Below are positions 17,139 through 26,645 of a stretch of 64,000 nucleotides of DNA, piece after piece. Numbering within the stretch: position 1 is the first letter of the stretch; each line of letters begins with the position of its first letter. The stretch covers positions 1 through 64,000 of the forward strand of contig JAHFQV010000004.1 in NCBI GenBank assembly GCA_023259175.1. The letters are read 5' to 3'. Both the position numbers and the translations under genes were made by a program. The notes under the pieces are model-generated. The model was not told where the DNA came from, searched no databases, and worked only from the letters and a program-made list of their open reading frames with translations. This DNA is from Oxalobacteraceae bacterium (lineage in GTDB: Bacteria; Pseudomonadota; Gammaproteobacteria; Burkholderiales; Burkholderiaceae_D).

Positions 17139-17606
17139 ATGACACAAAATCTGAATCCCCAATTGGTTTGCCCAACTAAATTGACACGCCGTAGCAAAGG
17201 CTTCACCTTAATCGAAATTATGGTGGTTTTGGTGATCATGGGCATTTTGGCGAGCTTCGTTGTTCCTAAAATTATGAGTCGCGTTGACGATGCACGCGTG
17301 TCTCAAGCCAAGCAAGATATCTCGACCATGATGAATGCGCTCAAGCTTTATAAGCTCGACAATCAGCGCTTTCCAACCACCGAGCAAGGATTGCAATCCT
17401 TGATCACGAAGCCAACTACAGGACCCGCCGCGAATGGTTATAAATCGGAAGGCTACCTCGACAAACTTCCAAAAGACCCTTGGGGTAATCAGTATCAATA
17501 TAGCTCCCCAGGGCTTAAATCCGAAGTGGAAATTTACACTTTGGGTAAGGACGGTCAACAAGGTGGTGTCGGCTATGACGCTGATATCGGATCGTGGGAT
17601 TTGTAA
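17139..17606 (+). CDS. gspG: Type II secretion major pseudopilin GspG
   Basis: GspG is the main subunit of the periplasmic pseudopilus that pushes substrates through the secretin. The 155-residue protein has the prepilin-peptidase motif SKGFTLIEIMVVLVIMGILA (cleavage after Gly, Glu at +5), and the C-terminal YQYSSPGLKSEVEIYTLGKDGQQGGVG forms the calcium-binding beta region. ATG 17139 gives a 25-residue leader; the track start at 17073 adds an unlikely upstream stretch. It is the first gene of the twelve-gene cluster, so the operon promoter should lie in 17002-17138, where GTGAAAGTGTTATTTTCAC (17021-17039) is a small palindrome. Confidence 0.96.
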   Translation: MTQNLNPQLVCPTKLTRRSKGFTLIEIMVVLVIMGILASFVVPKIMSRVDDARVSQAKQDISTMMNALKLYKLDNQRFPTTEQGLQSLITKPTTGPAANGYKSEGYLDKLPKDPWGNQYQYSSPGLKSEVEIYTLGKDGQQGGVGYDADIGSWDL

Positions 17607-18133
17607 GTGTTTTTGCTCGTCAGAGCAGGCACCTTTTGCGTTTAAAGAGCTCGGCATCTGAATCGGAACAAACGAAACAACAAGCTGGCTTTACCTTGCT
17701 TGAGCTTTTGGTTGTGATGGTGATTATGGGGATCATGTTAGGGGCTGTGAGCCTCAATACTATGCAGGGCGTGCACCAGCGCTTGCAGACCGAGGCTCAA
17801 AGAATCTCACTGCTCTTGGAAATGGCGCGCGAAGAAGCCATTGTGCGCAATCGGCAAACCGCTTTTGAAGCAAGTTCCAAATCGTATTGGTTTATGGTGC
17901 TGAACGAAAATAAGTGGGAACGATTAAGCGATTTGGAGAGTTTACGCGAACGGGAATTTAATTTTCCTGAGATTCAATTGGCGATTGAACCTAGCCCTGA
18001 AAACACGGAATCGCAATTACGGATAATTTTCGGACGTGAACCAGTGAGTCGCCCGTTTGTGATGAGCTTACGGGTGGGTGAAGACAAAGTCTCGATCAAT
18101 GCCGATGGCGTTGGTCATTTTGTGGTCGAATAG
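17594..18133 (+). CDS. gspH: Type II secretion minor pseudopilin GspH
   Basis: A minor pseudopilin near the pseudopilus tip. The motif QQAGFTLLELLVVMVIMGIMLGAV is the prepilin cleavage and transmembrane region, and the remainder is a GspH-type beta domain. The start is uncertain: GTG 17594 overlaps the end of gspG, and TTG 17636 after GAGCAGG is an alternative giving a shorter leader. The track start gives 179 residues. Confidence 0.85.
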   Translation: MGFVSVFARQSRHLLRLKSSASESEQTKQQAGFTLLELLVVMVIMGIMLGAVSLNTMQGVHQRLQTEAQRISLLLEMAREEAIVRNRQTAFEASSKSYWFMVLNENKWERLSDLESLREREFNFPEIQLAIEPSPENTESQLRIIFGREPVSRPFVMSLRVGEDKVSINADGVGHFVVE

Positions 18134-18135
18134 GT

Positions 18136-18546
18136 GTGCATGTGAAACATAAGCAGCTCTCAAAACAGATATCCCAGCAGGCAATGATGCGCGGCTTTAC
18201 CTTGCTCGAAGTCTTGGTGGCCTTGGTGATCGTTGGAACTGTTTTGGGTGCGAGTTTGCGGGCTGTTGCGAGTTTGGCGCAAAACAGTGCGGCGCTGCGC
18301 GCGAGCATGATGGCGAGCTGGTCCGCTGAGAATCGCATGGCAGAAATTCGCTTGGGACATGAGTGGCCCAGTATTGGTGAGCGCAGTTTTCCGTGTCCGC
18401 AAGTCGATTTGAGTTTTATTTGTGAGGAGCACGTTTTAGCTACCCCGAATCCCTCTTTCCGCCGAGTTGAAGTGTTGGTGTTTGAATCGGCGGATTTAAA
18501 ACGACGCTTGGTTAAATTGACACAGGTCGTTCCCAATGTCCCTTAA
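18136..18546 (+). CDS. gspI: Type II secretion minor pseudopilin GspI
   Basis: A 136-residue minor pseudopilin that with GspJ and GspK forms the initiating tip complex. MRGFTLLEVLVALVIVGTVLGASLRAV is the prepilin motif and membrane helix. The C-terminal FRRVEVLVFESADLKRRLVKLTQVV matches the GspI fold. GTG start at 18136, two bases after the gspH stop; its end overlaps gspJ by 11 bases. Confidence 0.92.
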   Translation: MHVKHKQLSKQISQQAMMRGFTLLEVLVALVIVGTVLGASLRAVASLAQNSAALRASMMASWSAENRMAEIRLGHEWPSIGERSFPCPQVDLSFICEEHVLATPNPSFRRVEVLVFESADLKRRLVKLTQVVPNVP

Positions 18547-19222
18547 AGTGTCAAACCTGCCATCTCAATCATCACGCTCGCGTGTTGGTGGCTTTACCCT
18601 GATTGAATTGCTCGTGGCAATCACCGTATTGGCAATTATTGCGGTGATGGGGTGGCGCGGTTTAGACAGCATTATTCGCGCCCGAGTCAGCTTGAATCGC
18701 GAGTTGGACGAGAGTCGCGGAACACAAATTAGTTTGGTCCAACTTGAAAATGACTGCGCGCACTTAGTTAGTGAGTCGCATCTACCACGTCGCGAAAATT
18801 TGCGTGCCTTCGGTCAGCAATTAATATTGATACGTACTGTCTATGAAGACAATCAAGCAACGCGCTTGCAAGTGGTCGCTTACAAAATGGAAAACGCGGT
18901 TTTTAGTCGCCGTGAGTCGCCAGCGACGCGGGATTTAAAGCAGCTTGATGCCTACTGGCAAAGTGCCATTAGTGGTGTGGATAATATGCCCGCCGTGAAG
19001 CTGCAGTCTGGCATTGAAGTTTTTGAAATGCGTACTTGGAATAGCGATGAGAATTCCTGGCGGGTTGCCGGTAGCGATGTCGCAATCGCCCCGCAAGTGC
19101 CAGTCGTAGGGCAAGCACGTCCCGCTAAGCAAGTGCCACGCAAGACAGGATTAGAAGTCACGATGCAGCTCAAGGGAAAGATGCACCCGCTTCTGAAAAT
19201 ATTTTTATTGGGGGCCGCGTGA
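18536..19222 (+). CDS. gspJ: Type II secretion minor pseudopilin GspJ
   Basis: The 228-residue GspJ has the prepilin motif VGGFTLIELLVAITVLAIIAVMGWRGL, and its length and position fit the family. After the helix, RELDESRGTQISLVQLENDC is the usual GspJ region. ATG 18536 lies inside the end of gspI, and the stop overlaps the GTG of gspK, indicating translational coupling. Confidence 0.94.
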   Translation: MSLKVSNLPSQSSRSRVGGFTLIELLVAITVLAIIAVMGWRGLDSIIRARVSLNRELDESRGTQISLVQLENDCAHLVSESHLPRRENLRAFGQQLILIRTVYEDNQATRLQVVAYKMENAVFSRRESPATRDLKQLDAYWQSAISGVDNMPAVKLQSGIEVFEMRTWNSDENSWRVAGSDVAIAPQVPVVGQARPAKQVPRKTGLEVTMQLKGKMHPLLKIFLLGAA

Positions 19223-20298
19223 GAGCGCATCGAAACTGGCCTCATCGACAGCGCGGTGTTGCGGTGGTGACCGCATTGTTGCTAACCACCTTGGCGATTA
19301 CGATAGTCGCTAGTCTGTTTTGGCAACAGCAAGTGCAGGTGCGTTCAATCGAAAATCAACGATTTCAATTGCAAAAGAAATGGGTATTGCGAGGTGCTTT
19401 AGATTGGGCTGGATTGATCTTGCGTGAGGATCAAAGGACGAGTCAAGTCGATCATTTGGGCGAGCCTTGGGCCGTCAATTTAGGCGAGACACGTTTAGAT
19501 CAATATGTTGAAAATGGGCGTTCGGATTCGGATGATAGTGATGCGTCCTTGACAGGGCAAATCAGCGATGCTCAGGCGAAATTCAACCTGACTAATTTAG
19601 CCAATAATGGCGTGGTTGATCCACATGCTGTCGCGATTTTTGCGCGTCTCTTGAGTAATCTGCGTTTGGATCCTAGCGCGGCGGCTCGGGTCGCACAACA
19701 AGTCGCCTTGACCCAAGATAAGCTACCAGCCACTGATAAAGCCGGTGATTCCACCAAGGCTGGCGCTGATAATCCCGGCGCGACTAGTGGTGGTATTGTC
19801 GGGCCAGTTAAGTCAACTTCATCCGACAGTGCGGCGAGTTCACCACAGGAGAGTCGCGCATTACTTTCGGCAAACCTCATTTCCGAAGTACAATTTCTGC
19901 GCTTTAGCCAAATTGAAGATTTATTATCGGTGCCGGGCTTCTCGCTGGACTCAATTTTAAAATTGAGAAATTACGTGACCGTGTTGCCAGTCAATACCAA
20001 AGTCAACGTGAACACAACGAGTCCGGAAGTGTTGTCGGCCTTGTTTGAACACCTGAGTACGACTGAGGCGGCATTGATGATTGCAGCGCGCGACCGCGCT
20101 TATTTTTTAGATTTTGCGAATTTTAAGCAAAGTTATTCTGATAAAGTGCCGGAAGCCGCCGGCAATGACGTGGATTTTAAAACGAGTTATTTTGTAATTA
20201 ATGGGAAAGTACGATTGAATCATTCGCTTTTGGAAGTGAATGCATTGATCGAACGCAACGGACAGAAAACACAGGTCCTTTGGATAAAAGAAAACTAG
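19219..20298 (+). CDS. gspK: Type II secretion minor pseudopilin GspK
   Basis: GspK caps the pseudopilus tip. It is 359 residues. The leader RQRGVAVVTALLLTTLAITIV lacks the Glu at +5, as expected for GspK, and a helical insertion domain follows. ISDAQAKFNLTNLANNGVVD and the NVNTTSPEVLSAL motif are conserved. An unusually Ser/Ala/Gly-rich stretch (about residues 170-215) looks like a flexible insertion. GTG start overlapping gspJ. Confidence 0.94.
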   Translation: MRAHRNWPHRQRGVAVVTALLLTTLAITIVASLFWQQQVQVRSIENQRFQLQKKWVLRGALDWAGLILREDQRTSQVDHLGEPWAVNLGETRLDQYVENGRSDSDDSDASLTGQISDAQAKFNLTNLANNGVVDPHAVAIFARLLSNLRLDPSAAARVAQQVALTQDKLPATDKAGDSTKAGADNPGATSGGIVGPVKSTSSDSAASSPQESRALLSANLISEVQFLRFSQIEDLLSVPGFSLDSILKLRNYVTVLPVNTKVNVNTTSPEVLSALFEHLSTTEAALMIAARDRAYFLDFANFKQSYSDKVPEAAGNDVDFKTSYFVINGKVRLNHSLLEVNALIERNGQKTQVLWIKEN

Positions 20299-20376
20299 GG
20301 GATGTAAGCAATCGCAGTTCTATGATGTGTCTGCGATTGGATACAAAACTTGGTACGAAAAAAGGTGTAGGAGAAC

Positions 20377-21666
20377 ATGGCGAGTACGCTATACATTCAA
20401 CTGCCATCGAGAGCGATGGCGGATGCGACGGAGTTTTGGGAAAAAGAGAACTTCTCTTTTTGTCTGGCCTCGGCGGAAAAAAATATCTTGCAACAAGGCC
20501 GCGATAGTCTTGCACGTCTCGCGGAGTTGGCCGCTGGCGCACATCAAGTGAATCTCTTGTTGGCACCGAGTGATGTCAATTTCCTGAAAATCAAAGTACC
20601 ACCCATGCCCTTCGCTAAGCTCAAGTTGGCTTTGCCCAATCTACTTGAAGAGCAACTCCTCAACGATGTCGCGGACCTGGCTTTTTTTCCGATGGTGCCA
20701 GTGGATCAGGAGTGTGAATTGGCGGTGGTTTCGCAATCTTGGCTTAGTCGCGTGTTTCAGGCGGCCGCCATCTTGAATGCGCGACGACTGAGTGCCTTCC
20801 CCCTGACTTTGGGTCTGCAAGCACAAGACGATACTTGTGTCGTCCTCTGTGAGAAAGGTGAAAAGAACCCAAACTCAGACGACAACTATGAGCAAATTGA
20901 ATTGGCACTCAAGACTCAAGGCGCACCAGCCCAAGCCTTGAGTTTGCGTGTGGCGCAATCGACGCTATTGCCTGAAACGGTGATGAATACAGTGTCGCTA
21001 TTGAGCGCATCAAAAAAAATCCAACTCCTAGTCGATGCCGCCTCCCGTGCGTCTTTTGAGGCTTACGCCCAGACGCAAACTGGATTTGAAATCGAAGTGA
21101 AAACCAGTGATTGGCGCGCAAAAATTGCTGGGGTATTTCATGCAAATTTTGATGTGTTGGCGAGCATATCTCAATCTGGAAAGGCCTCCTTTGATTGGCC
21201 GCGTTGGCGTTGGACAGTCTTGTTGGGTTCTTTGATCTTAATGCTGGCCTTAGGTGCTTTGAATTGGAGATGGTGGGTAATGCATCGCGAGTATCGTGGT
21301 TTGGATAGCGCGATTGCCGCCACTTATAAGTCGCATTTTCCGAATGAAAGCATAGGTCGTGAACCACTCTTGCTAATTCAGCAGAAGATCAATCGCTCAA
21401 AAAAATATGTAGGGCAATCGAGCAATGACGATTTTCTTGTGATGAGTGCGCAGTTTGGAATGGTGATGGATCAAGTTTTGGGTGTACAAGCCGCATCCCG
21501 TTTAGAGACGGTTGAGTATCGAGATCACACGCTCTTCATTAAACCGAAAAATTTCAGTGAATTTCCTTTGGATCGTTTCAGGAACGCTTTAAAAGAGCGC
21601 AGCTTGAGCTTAGAGTCCAAAGACGGGGTGTTAGTGGTTACTCCCGAAGTCGGAGGCGTGAAATGA
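20377..21666 (+). CDS. gspL: Type II secretion protein GspL
   Basis: GspL is the inner-membrane protein that recruits the GspE ATPase through its cytoplasmic actin-like domain and pairs with GspM. It is 429 residues: cytoplasmic domain 1-280, one membrane helix WTVLLGSLILMLALGALNW (about 285-303) and a periplasmic ferredoxin-like domain to the end. GTAGGAGAAC precedes the ATG. The C-terminus overlaps gspM as ATGA. Confidence 0.93.
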   Translation: MASTLYIQLPSRAMADATEFWEKENFSFCLASAEKNILQQGRDSLARLAELAAGAHQVNLLLAPSDVNFLKIKVPPMPFAKLKLALPNLLEEQLLNDVADLAFFPMVPVDQECELAVVSQSWLSRVFQAAAILNARRLSAFPLTLGLQAQDDTCVVLCEKGEKNPNSDDNYEQIELALKTQGAPAQALSLRVAQSTLLPETVMNTVSLLSASKKIQLLVDAASRASFEAYAQTQTGFEIEVKTSDWRAKIAGVFHANFDVLASISQSGKASFDWPRWRWTVLLGSLILMLALGALNWRWWVMHREYRGLDSAIAATYKSHFPNESIGREPLLLIQQKINRSKKYVGQSSNDDFLVMSAQFGMVMDQVLGVQAASRLETVEYRDHTLFIKPKNFSEFPLDRFRNALKERSLSLESKDGVLVVTPEVGGVK

Positions 21667-22166
21667 GTTTGCAAGCAAATTTGAACGAATTGAACGAAGC
21701 CTGGGCTAAGCGCAATCTGAAGGAAAAACGCATGTTGTTGGGACTAGGCGCTTTTCTTTTGGCTTCAGTGATTTATTCCTTGGGGATTTCGCCAGCTTTG
21801 ACCAACATTGAGTTATTGGAAAAAACGATACCGATGCAAAAGCAAAAAAATGCAGTCATGACGCATTTGGGCGAGCAGTATCGGGCTATTTCAAAAGCGA
21901 TGGCTGAAACTGTTCCGCCGGTGACGAGAGAATTGCTGGAAGCTTCTTTGTTGCGTCGGAATATGAAGGCGCAATCATTAGTCGTTGCGAATGATGTGGT
22001 GCGAGTACAAGTGAATACGACGAACTACAATAATGTGATGGAATGGATTTTGGAAATGCAAAAAGCGGCAAGGTTGTCGGTTGACGATGCCAAGATCACC
22101 GCACTTGCAGAGCCAGGACAGGTGAGCGTGGTGTTGAGTTTGCGTCAGCAGAGACCGGCAAACTAG
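21663..22166 (+). CDS. gspM: Type II secretion protein GspM
   Basis: A 167-residue bitopic inner-membrane protein with the helix LLGLGAFLLASVIYSLGISPAL near residues 25-47 and a periplasmic domain that pairs with GspL. Short and poorly conserved, as is usual for GspM; assignment rests on topology and its place after gspL. It starts in an ATGA overlap with gspL. Confidence 0.9.
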   Translation: MSLQANLNELNEAWAKRNLKEKRMLLGLGAFLLASVIYSLGISPALTNIELLEKTIPMQKQKNAVMTHLGEQYRAISKAMAETVPPVTRELLEASLLRRNMKAQSLVVANDVVRVQVNTTNYNNVMEWILEMQKAARLSVDDAKITALAEPGQVSVVLSLRQQRPAN

Positions 22167-22210
22167 AAAATAACGCTAGATTCAAGTCTAGGAATAATAA
22201 GCGAAAATTG

Positions 22211-22990
22211 ATGAAGAAGACGGTTGGCTTACTGTGGGTATTTTTGGCGTTGCTCAGTGTTTTGGTGACGGTGCTCATTTTTTTGCCTGCAAATTGGATT
22301 GGTGCATTGCTTGAGTCTCAAACCGGTGGGCGATTTGCGCTCGGCGAAGTGAGTGGAAATTTTTGGCGCGGAAGTGCTTTTTTGGGCGTTGCGGCGGATA
22401 AGAATTCGCCACTGACACCATTATTTCCGGGACGTTTTTCGTGGAAAATTTCGCCCATTATTTTGCTCGGTCAGGTGTCGGTAGAATTGGAGAATCAAGC
22501 GGTACTCAGTGACGCGGTTAAGATTAATGGTAGCTTAAGTCAATGGCAGGTGAGCGGCGCGTCGATCAAACTTCCCTCGGAGCGATTGGAAGGTTTGGGC
22601 GCACCCTTAAATACGATAGGTCCGCGTGGAAATATTGTTTTGCGTTGGGGTCAATTGCAAATTGAACGACGTAATACGGGCGTGGCAATTGATGGCAGCA
22701 TGCAGTTGGAGATGAGTGAAATGGCATCGCGCATTTCGTCAATCAAGCCTTTAGGCAGTTACTACATGAGCTTTCAATGGCATGGCGAGACAGCAGATTT
22801 TGTCTTAAGTACCCTAAAGGGGCCGATGATGCTCGAAGGCAGTGGTGCATTGGTCAATGGCCGTTTGCAGTTTATGGGCAAAGCATTTGCAGAGGCGGGG
22901 CAAGAAGAGCGTTTGGCGAATCTTCTGAATTTATTGGGAAGACGGCGACAAGAGGGCGATAAACAAGTTATTGCTCTTGAATATCGATAG
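22211..22990 (+). CDS. gspN: Type II secretion protein GspN
   Basis: A 259-residue protein with an N-terminal membrane anchor (TVGLLWVFLALLSVLVTVLIFLP) and a periplasmic region. FALGEVSGNFWRGSAFLGV is typical of GspN, a non-essential component found in beta- and some gammaproteobacteria. ATG 22211 is used; the track begins at a TTG one codon earlier. gspD follows 15 bases later. Confidence 0.9.
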   Translation: MKKTVGLLWVFLALLSVLVTVLIFLPANWIGALLESQTGGRFALGEVSGNFWRGSAFLGVAADKNSPLTPLFPGRFSWKISPIILLGQVSVELENQAVLSDAVKINGSLSQWQVSGASIKLPSERLEGLGAPLNTIGPRGNIVLRWGQLQIERRNTGVAIDGSMQLEMSEMASRISSIKPLGSYYMSFQWHGETADFVLSTLKGPMMLEGSGALVNGRLQFMGKAFAEAGQEERLANLLNLLGRRRQEGDKQVIALEYR

Positions 22991-23005
22991 AAAAAACCGA
23001 GTTTG

Positions 23006-25180
23006 ATGAATACAAATGAGACAGTGAGTGCAATGAAGACGATGACGAAAGAAACGAAACCTATGAAACTGCGCAAATTAGTGTTGGCCTTGAGTTTGTG
23101 TGGCTGTGTCGGTTTAGGCGCGGGCGTGAGCTTGAAGGCCGGGGCGCAGGAGCCCAGTGCCAACGCGGCAGGTTTGAATTTTGTGAATGCCGATATTGAG
23201 GCCGTAATTAAAGCGGTCGGTCATTACACGGGTACGACCTTTATCATCGATCCTCGCGTCAAAGGGCAGATTTCTCTCGTATCGGAAAAGCCTTTGACCA
23301 AAGAACAGGCGATGAAGTTACTCACCTCAAATTTGCGTATGCAGGGGTTTGCGGTGGTAACCTCAGACGGGTTTTCTAAGGTCGTTCCAGAGTCAGATGC
23401 GAAATTGCAGGGCGGGCCGACGCAAGTAAAGTCGGTGAAGGGTGATCAAATCGTAACGCAAGTTTTTCGCTTGAATTATGAGGCTGCGAACAACATTGTG
23501 ACGGCCTTACGTCCTTTGATTTCGCCCAATAATGTAATCAACGTTAACCCTGGAAATAACTCCATTGTCATCACCGATTATTCGGACAATATGCATCGCA
23601 TGTCAGAAGTGATTGCATTGTTAGACGTGCCGTCTAATCCCGATCTCGAAATTATTCCAATCAAACATTCAATCGCCAGCGACGTAGCTACCTTGGCGAC
23701 CCGATTGACAGAAAATTCGCAAGCCGGTGCCGATGCCGGACGCACGGTGATTATGGCTGATGCACGCACCAATTCAGTGTTGGTAAAAGCGCCGTCGGTT
23801 GCACGTGCCAATTTGGTCAAAGCGATTGTGCTAAAGCTCGATCAACCGACTGACTTGCCAGGCAATGTGCATGTGGTCTATCTCAAAAATGCGGAAGCTG
23901 TGAAACTGGCGCAGACCTTACGCTCGATATTGTCAGGCGATTCTTCCTCGCTCAATTCGGGTTCTAGTAATTCGAATTCAAGTTTCCAAAATCCGAATAC
24001 CACGGGCATGGGAAGTAATAACGGCCAAGCCCCATCAAATAATACGGGCATTTCATCGAATGGAAATAGTCTGAGTTTGCCGATCAGTAGCAATAGCAAT
24101 AGCCAGACTAGTGGTGGTCAAGGCGGGTTTATTCAGGCCGACCCCGCGACCAATACGCTAATCATCACCGCGAGTGATTCTGTATATCGTAATTTACGTT
24201 CGGTGATTGATCAACTCGATGCGCGTCGTGCTCAGGTGTATATCGAAACTTTGATCGTTGAAGTTGGGGTTGATCGTGCCAATGAATTGGGTGTGCAGTG
24301 GTTGGGTGCCACCGGAGATAAAAATAGTCAATATCGCCTAGGAGCAGCGACTGCTTTCAATAAAGACGGGAATAGCATCGTCAATCTTGTGGGTGGAAAT
24401 GCGAACAAATTGGGTTCAGTATTGCCCTCGAATGGCCTCACGATAGGTTTGTTTAAACAAGTCGGCGGGCAACTTGGACTGGGCGCGCTGGCACATGCTT
24501 TGGCCACTGATGGAAGTTCAAATGTTCTATCGATCCCGAATATTGTGACCTTGGATAACGAAGAGGCGCGTATCCACGTTGGGCAAGATGTGCCATTCGT
24601 GACAGGACAATACAGTACGCCCGGCGCAGGCACTGCGGGTGCGAATCCATTTCAAACCATTACACGGCAACAGATCGGTATTAAATTAACGGTGAAGCCG
24701 CAAATATCCGAAGGTGGAACGGTCAGATTGGCGATTGCGCAAGAAGTTTCCGATGTCGATAGTACGACAAATGCGGCTGGAATTATCACCAATGTTCGCT
24801 CGATTGCGACCAATATTTTGGCAGAAGACGGACAAATTATTGCCTTGGGCGGTTTGATTGGCGATAAAACCAAAGGTGGCGAAGAAAAGGTTCCTTTGTT
24901 AGGCGACATTCCTATCATCGGAAATCTCTTTAGATATAAAAAGTTAGAGCGTAACAAAACCAATCTCATGGTGTTCTTGCGTCCAACAGTGATACGCAGT
25001 GCAGAGCAGAGCAATTCAGTATCCTTGGATCGCTACGATTATTTGCGCACGCAGTATTTGCAAGGGATAGAGAAAGACGATCAAGTCCCTTTGTTGAAAG
25101 CGGAGAAGGGTAAGTTGCTGGTTCCGAATAATCCTAGTGATCCAGTGAAACCTAAAACCGAGAATCGTGAAGGGCAATAA
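23006..25180 (+). CDS. gspD: Type II secretion outer-membrane secretin GspD
   Basis: The secretin is the gated outer-membrane channel. The protein is about 724 residues with a signal peptide (KLRKLVLALSLCGCVGLGAGVSLKAGAQ). Domains N0 (LNFVNADIEAVIKAVGHYTG) and N1-N3 follow, and a Ser/Asn-rich loop of about 60 residues sits near 310-370 in N3. The secretin core has VPFVTGQYSTPG and the conserved EEKVPLLGDIPIIGNLFRYK. The signal peptide would be best placed if translation began at ATG 23063 (MKLRK); ATG 23006 is the longest ATG start. Confidence 0.95.
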   Translation: MNTNETVSAMKTMTKETKPMKLRKLVLALSLCGCVGLGAGVSLKAGAQEPSANAAGLNFVNADIEAVIKAVGHYTGTTFIIDPRVKGQISLVSEKPLTKEQAMKLLTSNLRMQGFAVVTSDGFSKVVPESDAKLQGGPTQVKSVKGDQIVTQVFRLNYEAANNIVTALRPLISPNNVINVNPGNNSIVITDYSDNMHRMSEVIALLDVPSNPDLEIIPIKHSIASDVATLATRLTENSQAGADAGRTVIMADARTNSVLVKAPSVARANLVKAIVLKLDQPTDLPGNVHVVYLKNAEAVKLAQTLRSILSGDSSSLNSGSSNSNSSFQNPNTTGMGSNNGQAPSNNTGISSNGNSLSLPISSNSNSQTSGGQGGFIQADPATNTLIITASDSVYRNLRSVIDQLDARRAQVYIETLIVEVGVDRANELGVQWLGATGDKNSQYRLGAATAFNKDGNSIVNLVGGNANKLGSVLPSNGLTIGLFKQVGGQLGLGALAHALATDGSSNVLSIPNIVTLDNEEARIHVGQDVPFVTGQYSTPGAGTAGANPFQTITRQQIGIKLTVKPQISEGGTVRLAIAQEVSDVDSTTNAAGIITNVRSIATNILAEDGQIIALGGLIGDKTKGGEEKVPLLGDIPIIGNLFRYKKLERNKTNLMVFLRPTVIRSAEQSNSVSLDRYDYLRTQYLQGIEKDDQVPLLKAEKGKLLVPNNPSDPVKPKTENREGQ

Positions 25181-25185
25181 AGCGT

Positions 25186-26613
25186 ATGGCTGACAATCGA
25201 TTATTGCCGTTCGCTTTCGCGCGCGATTTTTCTATTCTTGCGCATCGTCCACCGGAGCATGATGCGGCAGTTGAGCTGATGGTATCAAAAGAAACGCAGA
25301 TCACTGCGATTTCCGAAGCAGGGCGTCGATTTGGCGCGGTTCAACTCAAGGTTTTGCCGCACGAATTATTGCTGCAAGAAATTGCGCGCGCTTATGCCGG
25401 TTCTGGTGGGGATGCCGCCGACGTTGTAGGAGAAGTCGAATCGGACATGGATTTGGCAAAGCTCATGCAAGACATGCCAGCGATAGAAGATTTGCTGGAG
25501 TCGGCTGATGATGCGCCGGTGATTCGTATGATCAATGCTTTACTCACCCAAGCTTTGCGGGAGGGGGCATCGGATATTCACATCGAACCCTTTGAGCAAA
25601 TTTCTGTCGTGCGCTTTCGGGTTGACGGTGCTTTGCGCGATGTAATTCGACCGCGCAAAGCCATACACGCTTCCTTAGTATCGCGTATCAAAATTATGGC
25701 GCAGCTCGATATCGCTGAGAAGCGCTTGCCGCAAGATGGCCGGATCACATTGCGTATTGGCGGTAAGCCGGTCGATGTTCGCGTCTCTACTTTGCCTACA
25801 GGACATGGCGAACGCGCCGTATTACGTTTGTTGGACAAAGAAGCGGGCAAACTTGATTTGAGCCATCTTGGTATGAGTTCTGATGTCTTAAAACAGTTCG
25901 ATCAATTGATCGCGCAACCGCATGGCATCGTCTTGGTCACAGGGCCAACTGGCTCAGGTAAAACCACGACCTTGTATGCAGCTTTGTCTCGTGTGAATGC
26001 CGGAACGACCAATATTTTGACGGTCGAAGACCCGATTGAATATGAATTGGCGGGGATCGGTCAAACCCAAGTGAACGCCAAGATTGACATGACGTTTGCC
26101 AAAGCCTTAAGAGCGATTTTGCGGCAAGATCCGGATGTCATCATGATTGGTGAAATTCGCGATTTAGAGACCGCGCAAATCGCTGTACAAGCGTCCTTAA
26201 CTGGGCATTTGGTATTGGCGACTTTGCACACCAATGATTCGGCTGCGGCGGTCACCCGATTGCTCGATATGGGGATAGAACCATTCCTGTTGTCCTCAAG
26301 TTTGCTCGGTGTTGTGGCGCAGCGCTTAGTACGAAAACTCTGCAAGCATTGCAAGGTGGAAGAAGCGGGTGTCTGGCATTCCGTGGGATGTGAGCATTGT
26401 GGTCATACGGGTTATCAAGGTCGGGTCGGTGTCTACGAATTATTGCTCACCACGGAAGCGATTTCTGCGCAAATTCATCATCAAGCATCCGAAGCAGAAA
26501 TTCGTGCGGCTGCACAGGGCGACGGCATGAAAACGATGCGTGAGGATGCACAGCGTTGGCTTGACGCGGGTGTCACCACCAAAGAAGAAGTTTTGCGCGT
26601 AACCAAAGAATAA
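25186..26613 (+). CDS. gspE: Type II secretion ATPase GspE
   Basis: The cytoplasmic hexameric ATPase that drives pseudopilus assembly. It is 475 residues. Walker A GPTGSGKTTTLYAAL, the Asp box TNILTVEDPIEYELAGIGQT, Walker B DPDVIMIGEIRDLETAQ and His box ATLHTNDSAAAVTRLLDMG are intact. A zinc-binding four-Cys segment follows (CKHC then CEHC about 15 residues later), typical of GspE. It starts five bases after gspD. Confidence 0.97.
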   Translation: MADNRLLPFAFARDFSILAHRPPEHDAAVELMVSKETQITAISEAGRRFGAVQLKVLPHELLLQEIARAYAGSGGDAADVVGEVESDMDLAKLMQDMPAIEDLLESADDAPVIRMINALLTQALREGASDIHIEPFEQISVVRFRVDGALRDVIRPRKAIHASLVSRIKIMAQLDIAEKRLPQDGRITLRIGGKPVDVRVSTLPTGHGERAVLRLLDKEAGKLDLSHLGMSSDVLKQFDQLIAQPHGIVLVTGPTGSGKTTTLYAALSRVNAGTTNILTVEDPIEYELAGIGQTQVNAKIDMTFAKALRAILRQDPDVIMIGEIRDLETAQIAVQASLTGHLVLATLHTNDSAAAVTRLLDMGIEPFLLSSSLLGVVAQRLVRKLCKHCKVEEAGVWHSVGCEHCGHTGYQGRVGVYELLLTTEAISAQIHHQASEAEIRAAAQGDGMKTMREDAQRWLDAGVTTKEEVLRVTKE

Positions 26614-26645
26614 TTGTCGCCAATTTAGAGTGAGAGTAGAACATC